NCBI RefSeq assembly: GCF_002735705.1
Contig: NZ_PDZL01000001.1
Coordinates: 186,001 to 250,000 of the forward strand
DNA length: 64,000 nt
Reading direction: 5' to 3'
Origin: Janthinobacterium sp. BJB426
Lineage (GTDB): Bacteria > Pseudomonadota > Gammaproteobacteria > Burkholderiales > Burkholderiaceae_D
This document shows positions 1-8,298 of this stretch, piece by piece. A program made the position numbers and the translations under genes. Positions within the stretch are counted from its first letter, which is position 1. Every line of letters starts with the position of its first letter. The notes under the pieces are model-generated. The model was not told where the DNA came from. It saw only the letters and a list, made by a program, of their open reading frames with translations, and did no database searches.

Positions 1-773
1 AGCCCGCGTACGGCTGGTACAACTTGCATATTGGCAACGCAACGGCTGACTTGCTGGATCATGCCCTGATAAGTGTCGATGCCGCCTTGCTCCAGGGCGA
101 CAACCGTATGCGGGTCGCCCAGCAACTTGAGCGTTTGTTCCGGGTTCTCACCTAGCTGAATGCAGGGCACGGCTTGCTTGCTGCGGTTCACATAATGTTG
201 TTCGAGGCGGTCTTGGCCATCCGGTATCAGGAACGCAATCAGGCGATAGCCCATCAACGCTTCCTCATCGAAGGCGCGCGCTGTTTGCAAGGCATTGTCA
301 CCGCAACCGATGATGACCATGGGGCGTATCCAGCCACCCGCTTTCATCAGCAGGTATTTGACCATCCCACGCAGCAGCAAGACACAGCACGGCACCAGTA
401 GCCAGGTCGCCAACAGTGCCTCGCGCGAGGAGTCGCGCTTGTCGAGGAAGACCAGGGCAGCATCGATCAGACCCATGACCATGGAAACCTTCAGCAGTTC
501 CTTGATTTCATTCGAGTAAGGACGGCGTTTGGCATGATGCCCCTTCAGCTTGAAGACCGCCAGAGTGACCACGGATAGCAGGCTGTAACTGAGCAGGCGC
601 GAACTATCCAGCCCGAAGCTGTTCAAATCGCTGGCATCGAGCGTCCATTTGCCCGCAAACCAGAATGCCATGAACAGGGCAAGCGCGTCGGCAAAGGCGA
701 GAAAATATTTTTCTGCCCTGCTGCTGCAATACCATTTTACTTCTTGTACAAAGATGCCTTCGATTGGTTTCAT
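1..773 (-). CDS. wbaP: Undecaprenyl-phosphate sugar phosphotransferase, WbaP type (N-terminal part, cut by window edge)
   Basis: About 257 codons read leftward from an ATG at 773 and run off the window at base 1, so the C-terminal catalytic sugar-transferase domain is not visible. The visible part has several hydrophobic segments (about residues 24-41, 62-77, 94-110 and 120-136), the cytosolic RRPYSNE-type motif near residue 83 and a nucleotide-fold stretch (PMVIIGCGDNA) near residue 150. These fit the N-terminal half of WbaP-like polyisoprenyl-phosphate hexose-1-phosphate transferases, inner-membrane enzymes that start exopolysaccharide or O-antigen repeat units on undecaprenyl phosphate. 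manC lies directly upstream on the same strand. The sugar (galactose or glucose) cannot be decided from this half. Confidence 0.8.
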   Translation of the reverse strand, partial: MKPIEGIFVQEVKWYCSSRAEKYFLAFADALALFMAFWFAGKWTLDASDLNSFGLDSSRLLSYSLLSVVTLAVFKLKGHHAKRRPYSNEIKELLKVSMVMGLIDAALVFLDKRDSSREALLATWLLVPCCVLLLRGMVKYLLMKAGGWIRPMVIIGCGDNALQTARAFDEEALMGYRLIAFLIPDGQDRLEQHYVNRSKQAVPCIQLGENPEQTLKLLGDPHTVVALEQGGIDTYQGMIQQVSRCVANMQVVPAVRG

Positions 774-849
774 GATACTTGCTAAACCTTATAAACTTCA
801 GTGTGAATTTTTGCGGTGCCGCATGCGTGGTGAGGACATATTTGCTTGG

Positions 850-2268
850 TCAAACGCGGCCGTAGCGGTCTTCAAAGCGGACAATATCGTCTTCCCCAAG
901 GTAGCTGCCCGATTGAATCTCAATCAATTCCAGCGGTAGCTTGCCCGGGTTGGCCAAGGAGTGGACGACGCCGAGGGGAATATACGTGGACTGGTTCTCG
1001 GTCAGCAAATATTCCTTGTCGCCATTGGTGATCTGCGCCGTGCCGGAGACCACGATCCAGTGCTCGGCGCGGTGGTGATGCATTTGCAATGACAGCTTGG
1101 CGCCTGGCTTGACAGTGATCCGCTTGACCTGGAAACGTTCGCCATTGCCGATGGAATCATATGAACCCCACGGACGGAAGACTTCGCGGTGCATGGTGGC
1201 CTCGGGACGCTCCCTGGCGATCAACTGCGCAACCAAGGTTTTTGTTTGTTGTGCCTGATCCGCATCCATGACCAGCACGGCATCGGCCGTTTCCACGATC
1301 ACGGTATTGCGCATGCCGATGGCGGTAACCAGGCGGCTGGTACTGTGCACCAGGCAATCGTTGCAATCCTGAATCAGCACATCGCCATGGGCGCTATTGC
1401 TATCGGCATCCTTTTCCGCCACCTCAAGTACGGCTTTCCAGGAGCCGATATCATTCCAGCCCGCATCGAGGGCGATGGTAGCGGCATGGCTGGTGCGTTC
1501 CATGACCGCATAGTCGATGGCGATGTCGGGACTGGCGGCGTAGGCATCCTTGTCCAGGCGAATGAAGTCGAGGTCGCTCTTTGCGGCAATGATGGCAGCG
1601 CGGCACGCTGCCAGGACGGCGGGCTGAAAGCGTTCCAGCTCTTCCAGGTAGCGGCTGGCGCGGAACAGGAACATGCCGCTGTTCCAGAAGTAATCTCCGT
1701 TGGCGATATATTGTTCTGCAAGCTCCAGGGCCGGCTTTTCCACGAATTCAAGTACGCGTCGGACTTGCCCGTTTGCAGCGCCCTCGGCGCGAATATAGCC
1801 GTATCCTGTTTCTGGACCCGTTGGCGTGATGCCGAACGTCAGCAAATTCCCTGCCTCTGCAGCAGTACGCGCCAGCGCGACGGTCCGATGGAACGCCGGG
1901 GTATCCAGAATGACGTGGTCCGATGGCAGCACCAGCAGGAGCGGATCTTCGCCGTTCTCCATCGCATGCAAGGCGGCTGAGGCGATCGCCGGCGCCGTAT
2001 TGCGGCGCATGGGTTCGAGTAACAGGCGGCTATGTTCCAGGCCGATCTCACGCACTTGCTCCGCGACAATGAAGCGCGAGGATTCGTTGCATACCAGCAG
2101 TGCTGGCGACGCGCTGTCGATATCTGCCAGGCGTTGCAGCGTTTGTTGCAGCATGCTGCCCTGAGTGGACAATCGCAGAAACTGCTTTGGGAACGCCTCG
2201 CGCGAAAGTGGCCATAAACGTGTGCCGGAACCACCGCAAAGAATCACTGGTACGAGGGGAATAGTCAT
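850..2268 (-). CDS. manC: Mannose-1-phosphate guanylyltransferase / mannose-6-phosphate isomerase (bifunctional)
   Basis: 472 aa, the usual length of the bifunctional ManC/CpsB/AlgA family. The N-terminal nucleotidyltransferase domain carries GGSGTRLWP (residues 12-20), LPSDH (114-118) and FVEKP (175-179). The C-terminal type II phosphomannose isomerase cupin has the PWGSYD entry and a metal-binding LQMHHHRAEHW motif. It makes GDP-mannose in the cytosol from mannose-6-phosphate or fructose-6-phosphate, a precursor for mannose, fucose or rhamnose in surface polysaccharides. It sits 76 bp upstream of the WbaP-type gene on the same strand, so both probably belong to one polysaccharide operon that continues outside the window. 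Confidence 0.93.
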   Translation of the reverse strand: MTIPLVPVILCGGSGTRLWPLSREAFPKQFLRLSTQGSMLQQTLQRLADIDSASPALLVCNESSRFIVAEQVREIGLEHSRLLLEPMRRNTAPAIASAALHAMENGEDPLLLVLPSDHVILDTPAFHRTVALARTAAEAGNLLTFGITPTGPETGYGYIRAEGAANGQVRRVLEFVEKPALELAEQYIANGDYFWNSGMFLFRASRYLEELERFQPAVLAACRAAIIAAKSDLDFIRLDKDAYAASPDIAIDYAVMERTSHAATIALDAGWNDIGSWKAVLEVAEKDADSNSAHGDVLIQDCNDCLVHSTSRLVTAIGMRNTVIVETADAVLVMDADQAQQTKTLVAQLIARERPEATMHREVFRPWGSYDSIGNGERFQVKRITVKPGAKLSLQMHHHRAEHWIVVSGTAQITNGDKEYLLTENQSTYIPLGVVHSLANPGKLPLELIEIQSGSYLGEDDIVRFEDRYGRV

Positions 2269-2493
2269 TTCTGCATCAAGGTAATTTGGATGGTATTGAA
2301 TAATTGCTTAGTTGGCATATTTTGAAACTCGTCCGGCTTGCATACATACATGCTAGTAAAAAATCAATGTTGCAAGCAGGGGCAGTATTTTAATAAATTA
2401 CAAGAATCTTTGTACTTTCTTTTGACACTATAGAATCTGAGAGACATGCACGTTTTAGCGCGTCCCGTATTGTAGTTTGCTACCCTTGTGTTC
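2269..2493. other. Intergenic region upstream of manC
   Basis: This AT-rich 225-base stretch between the manC start and the dgkA stop presumably holds the manC promoter. The palindromic ATGCATACATACATGC-like core near 2339-2353 is the only structure I noticed. No coding frame or RNA gene could be supported. Confidence 0.3.
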
Positions 2494-2853
2494 TTATTGA
2501 TGTACAACGTTTTCAAGCAAAAAAGCAACAAACACGCCCACCGCCGTCAAACTGAGGAGCAACACTGCTCCGGCTGCGCAATCCTTGGCAATCTTGATGT
2601 TCGGATGTAGGGATGGATGGAGGTGATCGATCAGGTGCTCCAGCGCGGTGTTAAACAATTCGGCAGCCAGGACCATACCGCAATTGAGCAATAGCAAGGC
2701 CCACCATATCAAGGGCGGTCGGGACCAACAAAGTACGATGATCACCATCAGAGCAGCCAGGCATTGCAGGCGAATGCTCGATTCCAGGCGGAGGGCAGCG
2801 CTTATGCCTTGCAGGGCAAATCCCAAGCGCTTGAAGAAAGGCTGGTTCTTCAT
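2494..2853 (-). CDS. dgkA: Diacylglycerol kinase (DgkA type)
   Basis: 119 aa, matching the small trimeric integral-membrane DgkA family. Three hydrophobic helices are visible (about 31-47, 49-66 and 93-113). The signature AAELFNTALEHLID supplies E65 and E72, equivalents of the two acidic catalytic residues, and IKIAKDCAAGAV follows at 87-97. The enzyme phosphorylates diacylglycerol, or in some species undecaprenol, in the inner membrane, recycling lipid left by phosphoglycerol transfer to periplasmic polymers. It stands alone on the minus strand. Its location among undecaprenyl-phosphate-using polysaccharide genes would suit a lipid-recycling role, but that is inference. Confidence 0.92.
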   Translation of the reverse strand: MKNQPFFKRLGFALQGISAALRLESSIRLQCLAALMVIIVLCWSRPPLIWWALLLLNCGMVLAAELFNTALEHLIDHLHPSLHPNIKIAKDCAAGAVLLLSLTAVGVFVAFLLENVVHQ

Positions 2854-3004
2854 GGCAACTGAAGTGACGGCGCGGGATATTTTACTGACATGAAGGCGGA
2901 TCTCTCATGAATAGATGAGAATCGCAGGCGTTGCCTTACGATATGACATCATTCGTTCATAGCAGAAAGATTGATGCCAATCTTTTTGATGTTTGATAAA
3001 AAGT

Positions 3005-3038
3005 AAAAAAAGCCCATTTTCAAATGAAAAGGGCTTTT
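3005..3038. terminator. Rho-independent terminator, probably bidirectional
   Basis: A stem formed by AAAAGCCCATTTTC and GAAAAGGGCTTTT with an AAAT loop is flanked by A-rich and T-rich runs on both sides. It lies about 115 bases downstream of the stop of the small secreted protein gene, reading leftward, and is the likely end of that transcript. Confidence 0.75.
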
Positions 3039-3152
3039 ATTGCAATAGTTAAAATATTTGAGTACGTCAACTATTGCGGCACCAGGCCTTCACCTTTCGG
3101 CTTGACATCAAGCTGCAGATGGGCCACCTGTCGCTGCCTGGGCAGCCAGATA

Positions 3153-3392
3153 TTAATGGTGGGTTGGGGTCGTGTGCGCGGTGGTCGAGTCCGAGCTAGC
3201 AGCACCAGCCACAACGGCAACTGCTGCGCCGATTGCGATCAGGGTGCTGACGCTCAGGCCGGCAACGGTGGTGCCGGCAGCTGCGCCAGCTGCTGGTGCA
3301 GCTGCTGCTGGGGCAGGAGCTGGTGCCGATTGAGCCATGGCTTGTGCGGAAGCGAAGCACAGGATTGCCGAAGCGATCAGAATTTTCTTCAT
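3153..3392 (-). CDS. Small secreted or membrane Ala/Thr-rich protein, GfcA/YjbE-like in composition
   Basis: 79 aa from an ATG at 3392 preceded by AAAGGATA as ribosome binding site; an upstream in-frame start would add 20 residues ahead of an obvious signal peptide and was rejected. Residues 1-21 form a signal peptide (MKKILIA..., cleavage after AMA). The rest is an Ala/Pro stretch, a hydrophobic glycine/alanine segment (about 44-64) and a Ser/Thr/His tail. This layout resembles the tiny GfcA and YjbE proteins that open enterobacterial exopolysaccharide operons, but it is low-complexity and the match is by composition only. No YjbF, YjbG or YjbH homologue follows. Confidence 0.6.
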   Translation of the reverse strand: MKKILIASAILCFASAQAMAQSAPAPAPAAAAPAAGAAAGTTVAGLSVSTLIAIGAAVAVVAGAASSDSTTAHTTPTHH

Positions 3393-3693
3393 GGGATATC
3401 CTTTTAGGTTGAACAGCGGGAATGCTAAACTGTCACGCGATTGTAGCAACATTTCTCCAGCTAGTCTGCGCTACACAGTTCACGGTAACAATAATTTATT
3501 CTATTTTAGCGGTATACCAAACTATTCATTGTGTCGGGCCGCCCGCATTGTTGTGCTATATCAACAAAAACGACATCGTACCGATGTGACTTTATTTGTC
3601 TTTTTTATAAAGTATCGCGAGAATTGGAGGAAAATTCGAAAGCGACCCTCAAGTTTGCCAAGTCCTTGCCATCCCGCGTAAAATGCAGGCTTC
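3393..3693. other. Intergenic region with small palindromes
   Basis: No gene is supported in these 301 bases between the small secreted protein and the tRNA. The stretch is AT-rich and contains GGTATACC at 3511-3518 and an inverted repeat ACATCG-TAC-CGATGT at 3573-3587. Promoters for the leftward small protein gene and the rightward tRNA must lie here. I could not fix a convincing -35/-10 pair. Confidence 0.4.
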
Positions 3694-3767
3694 GCGGGTG
3701 TAGCTCAATGGTAGAGCAGAAGCTTCCCAAGCTTACGACGAGGGTTCGATTCCCTTCACCCGCTCCA
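3694..3767 (+). tRNA. glyU: tRNA-Gly (anticodon CCC)
   Basis: 74 bases with an encoded CCA end. The acceptor arms GCGGGTG and CACCCGC pair perfectly, the D arm is GCTC/GAGC, the anticodon loop is TTCCCAA giving anticodon CCC, and the T loop is TTCGATT with discriminator T. This matches the known bacterial glycine tRNA that reads GGG. It is followed 53 bases later by trmB. No duplicated 3' end was noticed nearby, so there is no sign of an integrated element. Confidence 0.96.
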
Positions 3768-3820
3768 TTTTTCGCTGGCGCCTGGCTTGATGCGGCGCGG
3801 CCACTTATTTCTCCATTCCC

Positions 3821-4540
3821 ATGTCTTCTGATACCCCAGCAAACGGCCCGGCGCGGCCGATGATGTACGATCCGACCGAACACCGCATCCGCAGTTTCGT
3901 GACCCGCGCGGGACGGCTTTCCGTGGCGCAGGCGCGAGCGCTCGAGACCCTGGGGCCGCAGTTCCTGCTGCCTTTCGCCAAGGAATCGATGGATTTCGAG
4001 CAGGTGTTTGGCCGCAAGGCGCCCGTGATCCTGGAAATCGGCTTTGGCATGGGCGCGACGACCGCGCATATCGCCAAGGCCATGCCGGAGAAGGATTTCA
4101 TCGGCGTCGAAGTGCATACGCCCGGTGTCGGCAGCCTGTTGAAGCTGATCGGCGAAGAGTCGCTGACGAATCTGCGCCTGCTGCAGCACGATGCCGTGGA
4201 AGTGCTGACGCACATGATTCCCGCCAATTCGCTGGCCGGTATCCACGTTTTCTTCCCCGATCCATGGCACAAGGCGCGCCACAACAAACGCCGCCTGATC
4301 CAGTCGCCGTTCGTCAAGCAATTGACCGATCGCCTGGCGCCAGGCGGCTACCTGCATTGCGCCACCGATTGGGAAGATTACGCGGTGCAAATGCTGGAAG
4401 TGCTGGGCGCCGAGCCGCAACTGCACAATAGCGCCGATGGCTATGCGCCGCAGCCGGCATATCGTCCGCTGACCAAGTTTGAAAACCGTGGCTTGAAGCT
4501 GGGCCATGGCGTGTGGGATCTGGTGTTCATCAAGAAATAA
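3821..4540 (+). CDS. trmB: tRNA (guanine-N7-)-methyltransferase
   Basis: 239 aa, normal for TrmB. The SAM-binding motif EIGFGMG is at residues 72-78 and the family signature [15 protein letters not shown] at 144-158. It methylates G46 in the variable loop of many tRNAs, in the cytosol. The start is the first ATG of the frame; no strong ribosome binding site is visible, and the ATG for [11 protein letters not shown] at residue 14 is an alternative. It follows tRNA-Gly(CCC) on the same strand and ends at a strong hairpin terminator, so it may be read through from the tRNA promoter. Confidence 0.95.
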   Translation: MSSDTPANGPARPMMYDPTEHRIRSFVTRAGRLSVAQARALETLGPQFLLPFAKESMDFEQVFGRKAPVILEIGFGMGATTAHIAKAMPEKDFIGVEVHTPGVGSLLKLIGEESLTNLRLLQHDAVEVLTHMIPANSLAGIHVFFPDPWHKARHNKRRLIQSPFVKQLTDRLAPGGYLHCATDWEDYAVQMLEVLGAEPQLHNSADGYAPQPAYRPLTKFENRGLKLGHGVWDLVFIKK

Positions 4541-4583
4541 ATTTCTTTGGCGGTTTGCCCACCTGTGCCGTTTGCACGAGAAC

Positions 4584-4615
4584 AAGCCTGCCGCGGCGAC
4601 GCCGCAGGCTTTTTT
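4584..4615 (+). terminator. Rho-independent terminator after trmB
   Basis: AAGCCTGC pairs with GCAGGCTT around an inner GGC/GCC pairing, followed by six T. It begins 43 bases after the trmB stop. Confidence 0.85.
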
Positions 4616-4694
4616 AATGCGTGCGCTAGCGTGCGCTGGCTAGGCAGGGCGGGTGAATTGCGGTAGTCTTATCTTTTTTGCATTGGTTGATATT

Positions 4695-5714
4695 ATGTCC
4701 AAGAAAATACTCGTGACGGGCGCATCCGGTTTCATCGGTTCGCATACCTGTGTGGAATTGCTCGCTGCCGGCTTTGATGTGGTCGCAGTGGATAATTTGT
4801 GCAACAGCGCGCGCGAAGCGATGGCGCGCGTGGAGCGCATTGCCGGCAAAAGCGTACCCTTCTATGAAGCGGACGTGCGCGACCGCGCTGCCATGGCCGC
4901 CGTCTTGCGCGAGCACGCCATCGATGCCGTGATCCATTTCGCCGGATTGAAGGCGGTGGGCGAATCTGTGGCGCAGCCGCTGATGTATATGGATAACAAT
5001 GTGTCGGGTACCGTGGCGCTGCTGGAAGTGCTGGCGGCGGCGAACGTGCAGCGTTTTGTCTTCAGCTCGTCGGCCACCGTGTATGGCGATCCGGAAGCCT
5101 TGCCGATCCTGGAATCGTCGCGCCTGTCCGTGACCAACCCGTATGGACGCTCGAAGCTGATGGTCGAGCAGATACTGGCCGATCTCGTGCATGCCGATGT
5201 GCAATGGCAAGTCGGCGTGCTGCGCTACTTTAATCCCGTCGGCGCGCATGCCAGCGGCTTGATCGGCGAAGATCCGGCGGGCATCCCGAACAACCTGATG
5301 CCCTTCATCGCCCAGGTGGCCGTGGGTCGCCGCGAACGCCTGGCCGTCTTCGGCGATGACTACGCTACGCCGGATGGCACGGGGGTGCGCGACTACATCC
5401 ACGTGGTCGACCTGGCGCTGGGTCATGTGGCCGCGCTGAACCGCCTGTTTGCCACCGAGGGCGGTTTTACCGTCAACCTGGGCACGGGCCACGGCTACAG
5501 CGTGCTCGACACTGTACGCGCCTTCGAAGCGGCCAGCGGCCGCAAGGTGCCGTATGACATCGTGCCGCGCCGCCCCGGCGACATCGCCAGCTGCTATGCC
5601 TCGGCCGACAAGGCGAAGCAATTGCTGGGCTGGCAAGCACAGAAAAACATCGACGACATGTGCCGCGATCACTGGCGCTGGCAGCACCAGAATCCGCAAG
5701 GTTATTTAGCTTAA
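4695..5714 (+). CDS. galE: UDP-glucose 4-epimerase
   Basis: 339 aa from the ATG at 4695 (MSKKILVTG...), the standard GalE length; the frame extends 14 codons further upstream, but those residues are not part of the family. The NAD-binding GASGFIG is at 9-15, the SSSAT serines near 124-126, and the catalytic YGRSK pair Y150/K154. It interconverts UDP-glucose and UDP-galactose in the cytosol for galactose use and surface polysaccharides. It is a single gene, separated from trmB by a terminator and convergent with rfbD. Confidence 0.96.
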   Translation: MSKKILVTGASGFIGSHTCVELLAAGFDVVAVDNLCNSAREAMARVERIAGKSVPFYEADVRDRAAMAAVLREHAIDAVIHFAGLKAVGESVAQPLMYMDNNVSGTVALLEVLAAANVQRFVFSSSATVYGDPEALPILESSRLSVTNPYGRSKLMVEQILADLVHADVQWQVGVLRYFNPVGAHASGLIGEDPAGIPNNLMPFIAQVAVGRRERLAVFGDDYATPDGTGVRDYIHVVDLALGHVAALNRLFATEGGFTVNLGTGHGYSVLDTVRAFEAASGRKVPYDIVPRRPGDIASCYASADKAKQLLGWQAQKNIDDMCRDHWRWQHQNPQGYLA

Positions 5715-5731
5715 GGATGTGCTAACGCTAC

Positions 5732-5776
5732 TGCCATGAATGGGGGCGCGCTGCACAATCCTGGTTATTCATGGCA
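5732..5776. repeat. Inverted repeat between convergent galE and rfbD
   Basis: TGCCATGAAT (5732-5741) and ATTCATGGCA (5767-5776) are exact reverse complements separated by 25 bases. The position between two converging stop codons suggests a bidirectional terminator or RNA-stabilising hairpin, although no clear T tract follows. Confidence 0.5.
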
Positions 5777-5814
5777 TAGGTCGATGCCATTGCTATGATT
5801 CAAGCTTGGATCCC

Positions 5815-6687
5815 TCAGCTTTGGCAAAGCGCCAATGCGTCTTGCCAGTGTGGCAAGCCGCAGAAGGTATTCAGCAATCGCTGCGAGGACAGTAGCGAAT
5901 TGGTGGGGCGCTGCGCCGGTACCGGATAGTCGCGCGCTGGTATTGCTGTCAGTTGCGGTTTCTTGATGACCGACGGATGCGCCATGATGGCTTCCGCAAA
6001 ACCGAACCACGAGGTTTTTCCTTGAGCCGTCAAATGGTACAGGCCGGATTTTTCCTCCCACCATGCTTTAGAATCTTCTGCCGTGAGGCTTTGCGCCACG
6101 ATATGCGCGGTGGTATCGGCGATGGTACGGCTCCAGGTCGGCGCGCCATACTGGTCCGATACAACGTTCAGTGAATCGCGTTCTGCCGCCAGGCGGCGCA
6201 TGGTCAGCAGGAAGTTTTTCCCATGTGTGCTGTAGACCCAGCTGGTGCGCAAAATGAGGTGCGTAACGCCGGTAGCTTGAATGGCTTGCTCGCCCGCCAG
6301 CTTGCTGCTGCCGTAAACATTCAATGGGCAAGTCGGATCTGTTTCTGTGTACGGCTCATCTTTTTTACCGTCAAACACGTAATCGGTGCTGTAATGTATG
6401 AGTACAGCACCAAGTTTCTTTGCTTCTTCAGCGATAACGCCCGGTGCCTCGCCATTGATGCGCAGCGCAAGTTCCGGTTCGCGCTCTGCCTGGTCGACCG
6501 CGGTGTAGGCGGCAGGATTGATGATCAGGGTCGGTTTTATGCTACGAATGACGTCACGCACTTGCTGGAGATTACTTAAGTCCATTTGACTACGGTCCAA
6601 TGCGATGACCTCGCCCAAGCCTTGCAGGCTGCGTTCGAGTTCATAGCCTACCTGTCCAGTTCTTCCGGAGATTAAAATACGGCTCAT
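5815..6687 (-). CDS. rfbD: dTDP-4-dehydrorhamnose reductase
   Basis: 290 aa, typical for RfbD/RmlD. It has the nucleotide-binding GRTGQVG (8-14), NPAAYTAVDQAE (57-68), STDYVFDG (100-107) and the catalytic YGSSK (Y125, K129). It performs the last, NADPH-dependent step of dTDP-L-rhamnose synthesis. The start has AGGAAC as ribosome binding site. rfbA, rfbB and rfbC are not adjacent in this window, so the other three steps must be encoded elsewhere, possibly just beyond the left edge with wbaP and manC. It converges on galE. Confidence 0.95.
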   Translation of the reverse strand: MSRILISGRTGQVGYELERSLQGLGEVIALDRSQMDLSNLQQVRDVIRSIKPTLIINPAAYTAVDQAEREPELALRINGEAPGVIAEEAKKLGAVLIHYSTDYVFDGKKDEPYTETDPTCPLNVYGSSKLAGEQAIQATGVTHLILRTSWVYSTHGKNFLLTMRRLAAERDSLNVVSDQYGAPTWSRTIADTTAHIVAQSLTAEDSKAWWEEKSGLYHLTAQGKTSWFGFAEAIMAHPSVIKKPQLTAIPARDYPVPAQRPTNSLLSSQRLLNTFCGLPHWQDALALCQS

Positions 6688-6800
6688 GAGTGTTCCTATT
6701 TATATTGGTGTCAATAGTATGCCTGAAGGTGGCTGGATTCATTGAAGGAGCCCACTCGTTTTAATGGTGTTATTTTGTAAATTTAACATGTTTCACCCAT

Positions 6801-6840
6801 AAAAAATCCCGCTGCACATCGCTGTGCAGCGGGATTTTTT
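6801..6840. terminator. Strong bidirectional rho-independent terminator
   Basis: AAAAAATCCCGCTGCACA pairs perfectly with TGTGCAGCGGGATTTTTT across a TCGC loop. It terminates gdhA reading leftward, 25 bases after its stop. Confidence 0.93.
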
Positions 6841-6864
6841 CAGGCAAAGGACAACTGCCTGCGA

Positions 6865-8151
6865 TTATGGATACAAGCCGCGTACTTCGCGAGCCTGGAG
6901 AACACGCGTGCACGCCAGGATGAAGGTAGCCGTACGCATCGACACTTTCTTCTCTTGTGACACTTGCCATACCGAATCGAACGCTTCGCGCATGATGCGG
7001 GTCAGGCGGCTGTTGATTTCTTCTTCCGTCCAGAAGAAGCTCGAGAAGTTCTGCGCCCACTCGAAGTAGCTGACGGTCACGCCGCCGGCATTGGCCAGCA
7101 CGTCCGGCACGATCAGCACGCCGCGGTCGGTCAGGATGTCGTCCGCTGCCGGCAGGGTCGGGCCATTGGCGCCTTCCAGGATGATCTTGGCGCGGATGAC
7201 TTGTGCGCGTTCAGCCGTGATTTGCTGTTCCAGCGCGGCCGGGATCAGGATGTCGCAATCGATGCCCCAGAAATCTTCGCGTGGCACGAATGCCTCGGCG
7301 CCAGGGAAACCTTCGACGCTGCCCACTTCGGCCACGTGTGCCAGCAATTGCGGGATGTTCAGGCCGCCGGCGTGCACGACGGTGGTCTTGTGGTCTTGTA
7401 CCGCGACCACTTTCGAGCCGGCTTCAGCGAACATGCGGGCAGCGACGCCGCCCACGTTGCCGAAACCTTGCACGATGACTTTCGCGCCTTCGAGCGACAT
7501 GCCGACCTTGGCGGCCGCATCGCAACCGACGACGAACACGCCGCGGCCCGTCGCATCGCGGCGACCCAGGCTGCCGCCCAGCGAGATTGGCTTGCCCGTT
7601 ACCACGCCGGTCGACATATTGCCGCCGATCATGGCGTAGCTGTCCATCATCCACGCCATGACTTGTTCATTCGTGTTGACGTCCGGCGCCGGAATATCCT
7701 TGTTCGGTCCGATGATCATGCTGATCTCGCTCGTGTAGCGGCGGGTCAGGCGTTGCAGTTCGTTGCGCGACAGGGTTTTCGGATCGACACGGATACCGCC
7801 CTTGGCGCCGCCGTATGGCACGTTGACGGCTGCATTCTTGACCGTCATCCAGGCCGACAGGGCCATCACTTCCGACAAGGTCACGTCCTGGTGGAAGCGC
7901 ACGCCGCCTTTGCCCGGGCCGCGCGACAGATTGTGCTGCACGCGGTAGCCTTCGTAGTGGGCAATGGTGCCGTCATCGCGCTCGATAGGCACGTCGACCG
8001 TCAGGATGCGCTTTGGACGCTTCAGCGTTTCCACCCAGCGCGACAGGTTGCCCAGGTACGGCGTAACGCGGTCGATCTGCTCGAGGTAGACGCCCCATGG
8101 GCCCAGGTCTTCAGGATTGAGGTAGGAAGGAAGTGCGTGCTTGCTGGTCAT
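6865..8151 (-). CDS. gdhA: Glutamate dehydrogenase (Glu/Leu/Phe/Val dehydrogenase family)
   Basis: 428 aa, the length of short hexameric glutamate dehydrogenases. It contains the substrate-binding PYGGAKGGI signature and the preceding [10 protein letters not shown] lysine, and a Rossmann domain with VQGFGNVG. It interconverts glutamate and 2-oxoglutarate plus ammonium with NAD(P)H. Coenzyme choice cannot be settled by eye. An AGGAG lies about 11 bases before the ATG. A LysR gene lies directly upstream on the same strand and a T-N11-A LysR-type palindrome sits between them, which suggests control by that regulator. Confidence 0.93.
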   Translation of the reverse strand: MTSKHALPSYLNPEDLGPWGVYLEQIDRVTPYLGNLSRWVETLKRPKRILTVDVPIERDDGTIAHYEGYRVQHNLSRGPGKGGVRFHQDVTLSEVMALSAWMTVKNAAVNVPYGGAKGGIRVDPKTLSRNELQRLTRRYTSEISMIIGPNKDIPAPDVNTNEQVMAWMMDSYAMIGGNMSTGVVTGKPISLGGSLGRRDATGRGVFVVGCDAAAKVGMSLEGAKVIVQGFGNVGGVAARMFAEAGSKVVAVQDHKTTVVHAGGLNIPQLLAHVAEVGSVEGFPGAEAFVPREDFWGIDCDILIPAALEQQITAERAQVIRAKIILEGANGPTLPAADDILTDRGVLIVPDVLANAGGVTVSYFEWAQNFSSFFWTEEEINSRLTRIMREAFDSVWQVSQEKKVSMRTATFILACTRVLQAREVRGLYP

Positions 8152-8273
8152 GCTTGATAAGCTCCTGACAATACGAATACGTTAGAGGCACAGCCGAGAT
8201 GCAGCTGCGCGCAGCGGAACCGCATCGTAGGCGATAGCCTCATGCCCCGGCCAATGCTTTGTGCGCATCCGGT

Positions 8274-8290
8274 TATGCATTTATTGCATA
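8274..8290. promoter_or_regulatory. Candidate LysR-type binding site upstream of gdhA
   Basis: TATGCA-N5-TGCATA is a perfect inverted repeat containing the T-N11-A core (TGCATTTATTGCA) typical of LysR-type boxes. It lies 123 bases upstream of the gdhA start and just after the stop of the neighbouring LysR gene. Confidence 0.5.
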
Positions 8291-8298
8291 GTTAGAGG

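Noticed and set aside
3071-3238. Possible C-terminal gene remnant on the minus strand just after the small secreted protein
   Set aside because: The frame of about 56 codons gives protein-like text, but it has no start, and its upstream part overlaps the small gene. I could not match it to any family, so a decayed yjb-type gene remains speculation.
3694-3820. Integration site of a mobile element at the tRNA-Gly gene
   Set aside because: No integrase gene and no repeat of the tRNA 3' end was seen nearby; trmB follows directly.
3605-4585. Minus-strand open frame of 326 codons across the tRNA and trmB
   Set aside because: It crosses a tRNA gene and covers trmB in antisense, and it has no recognisable domain.
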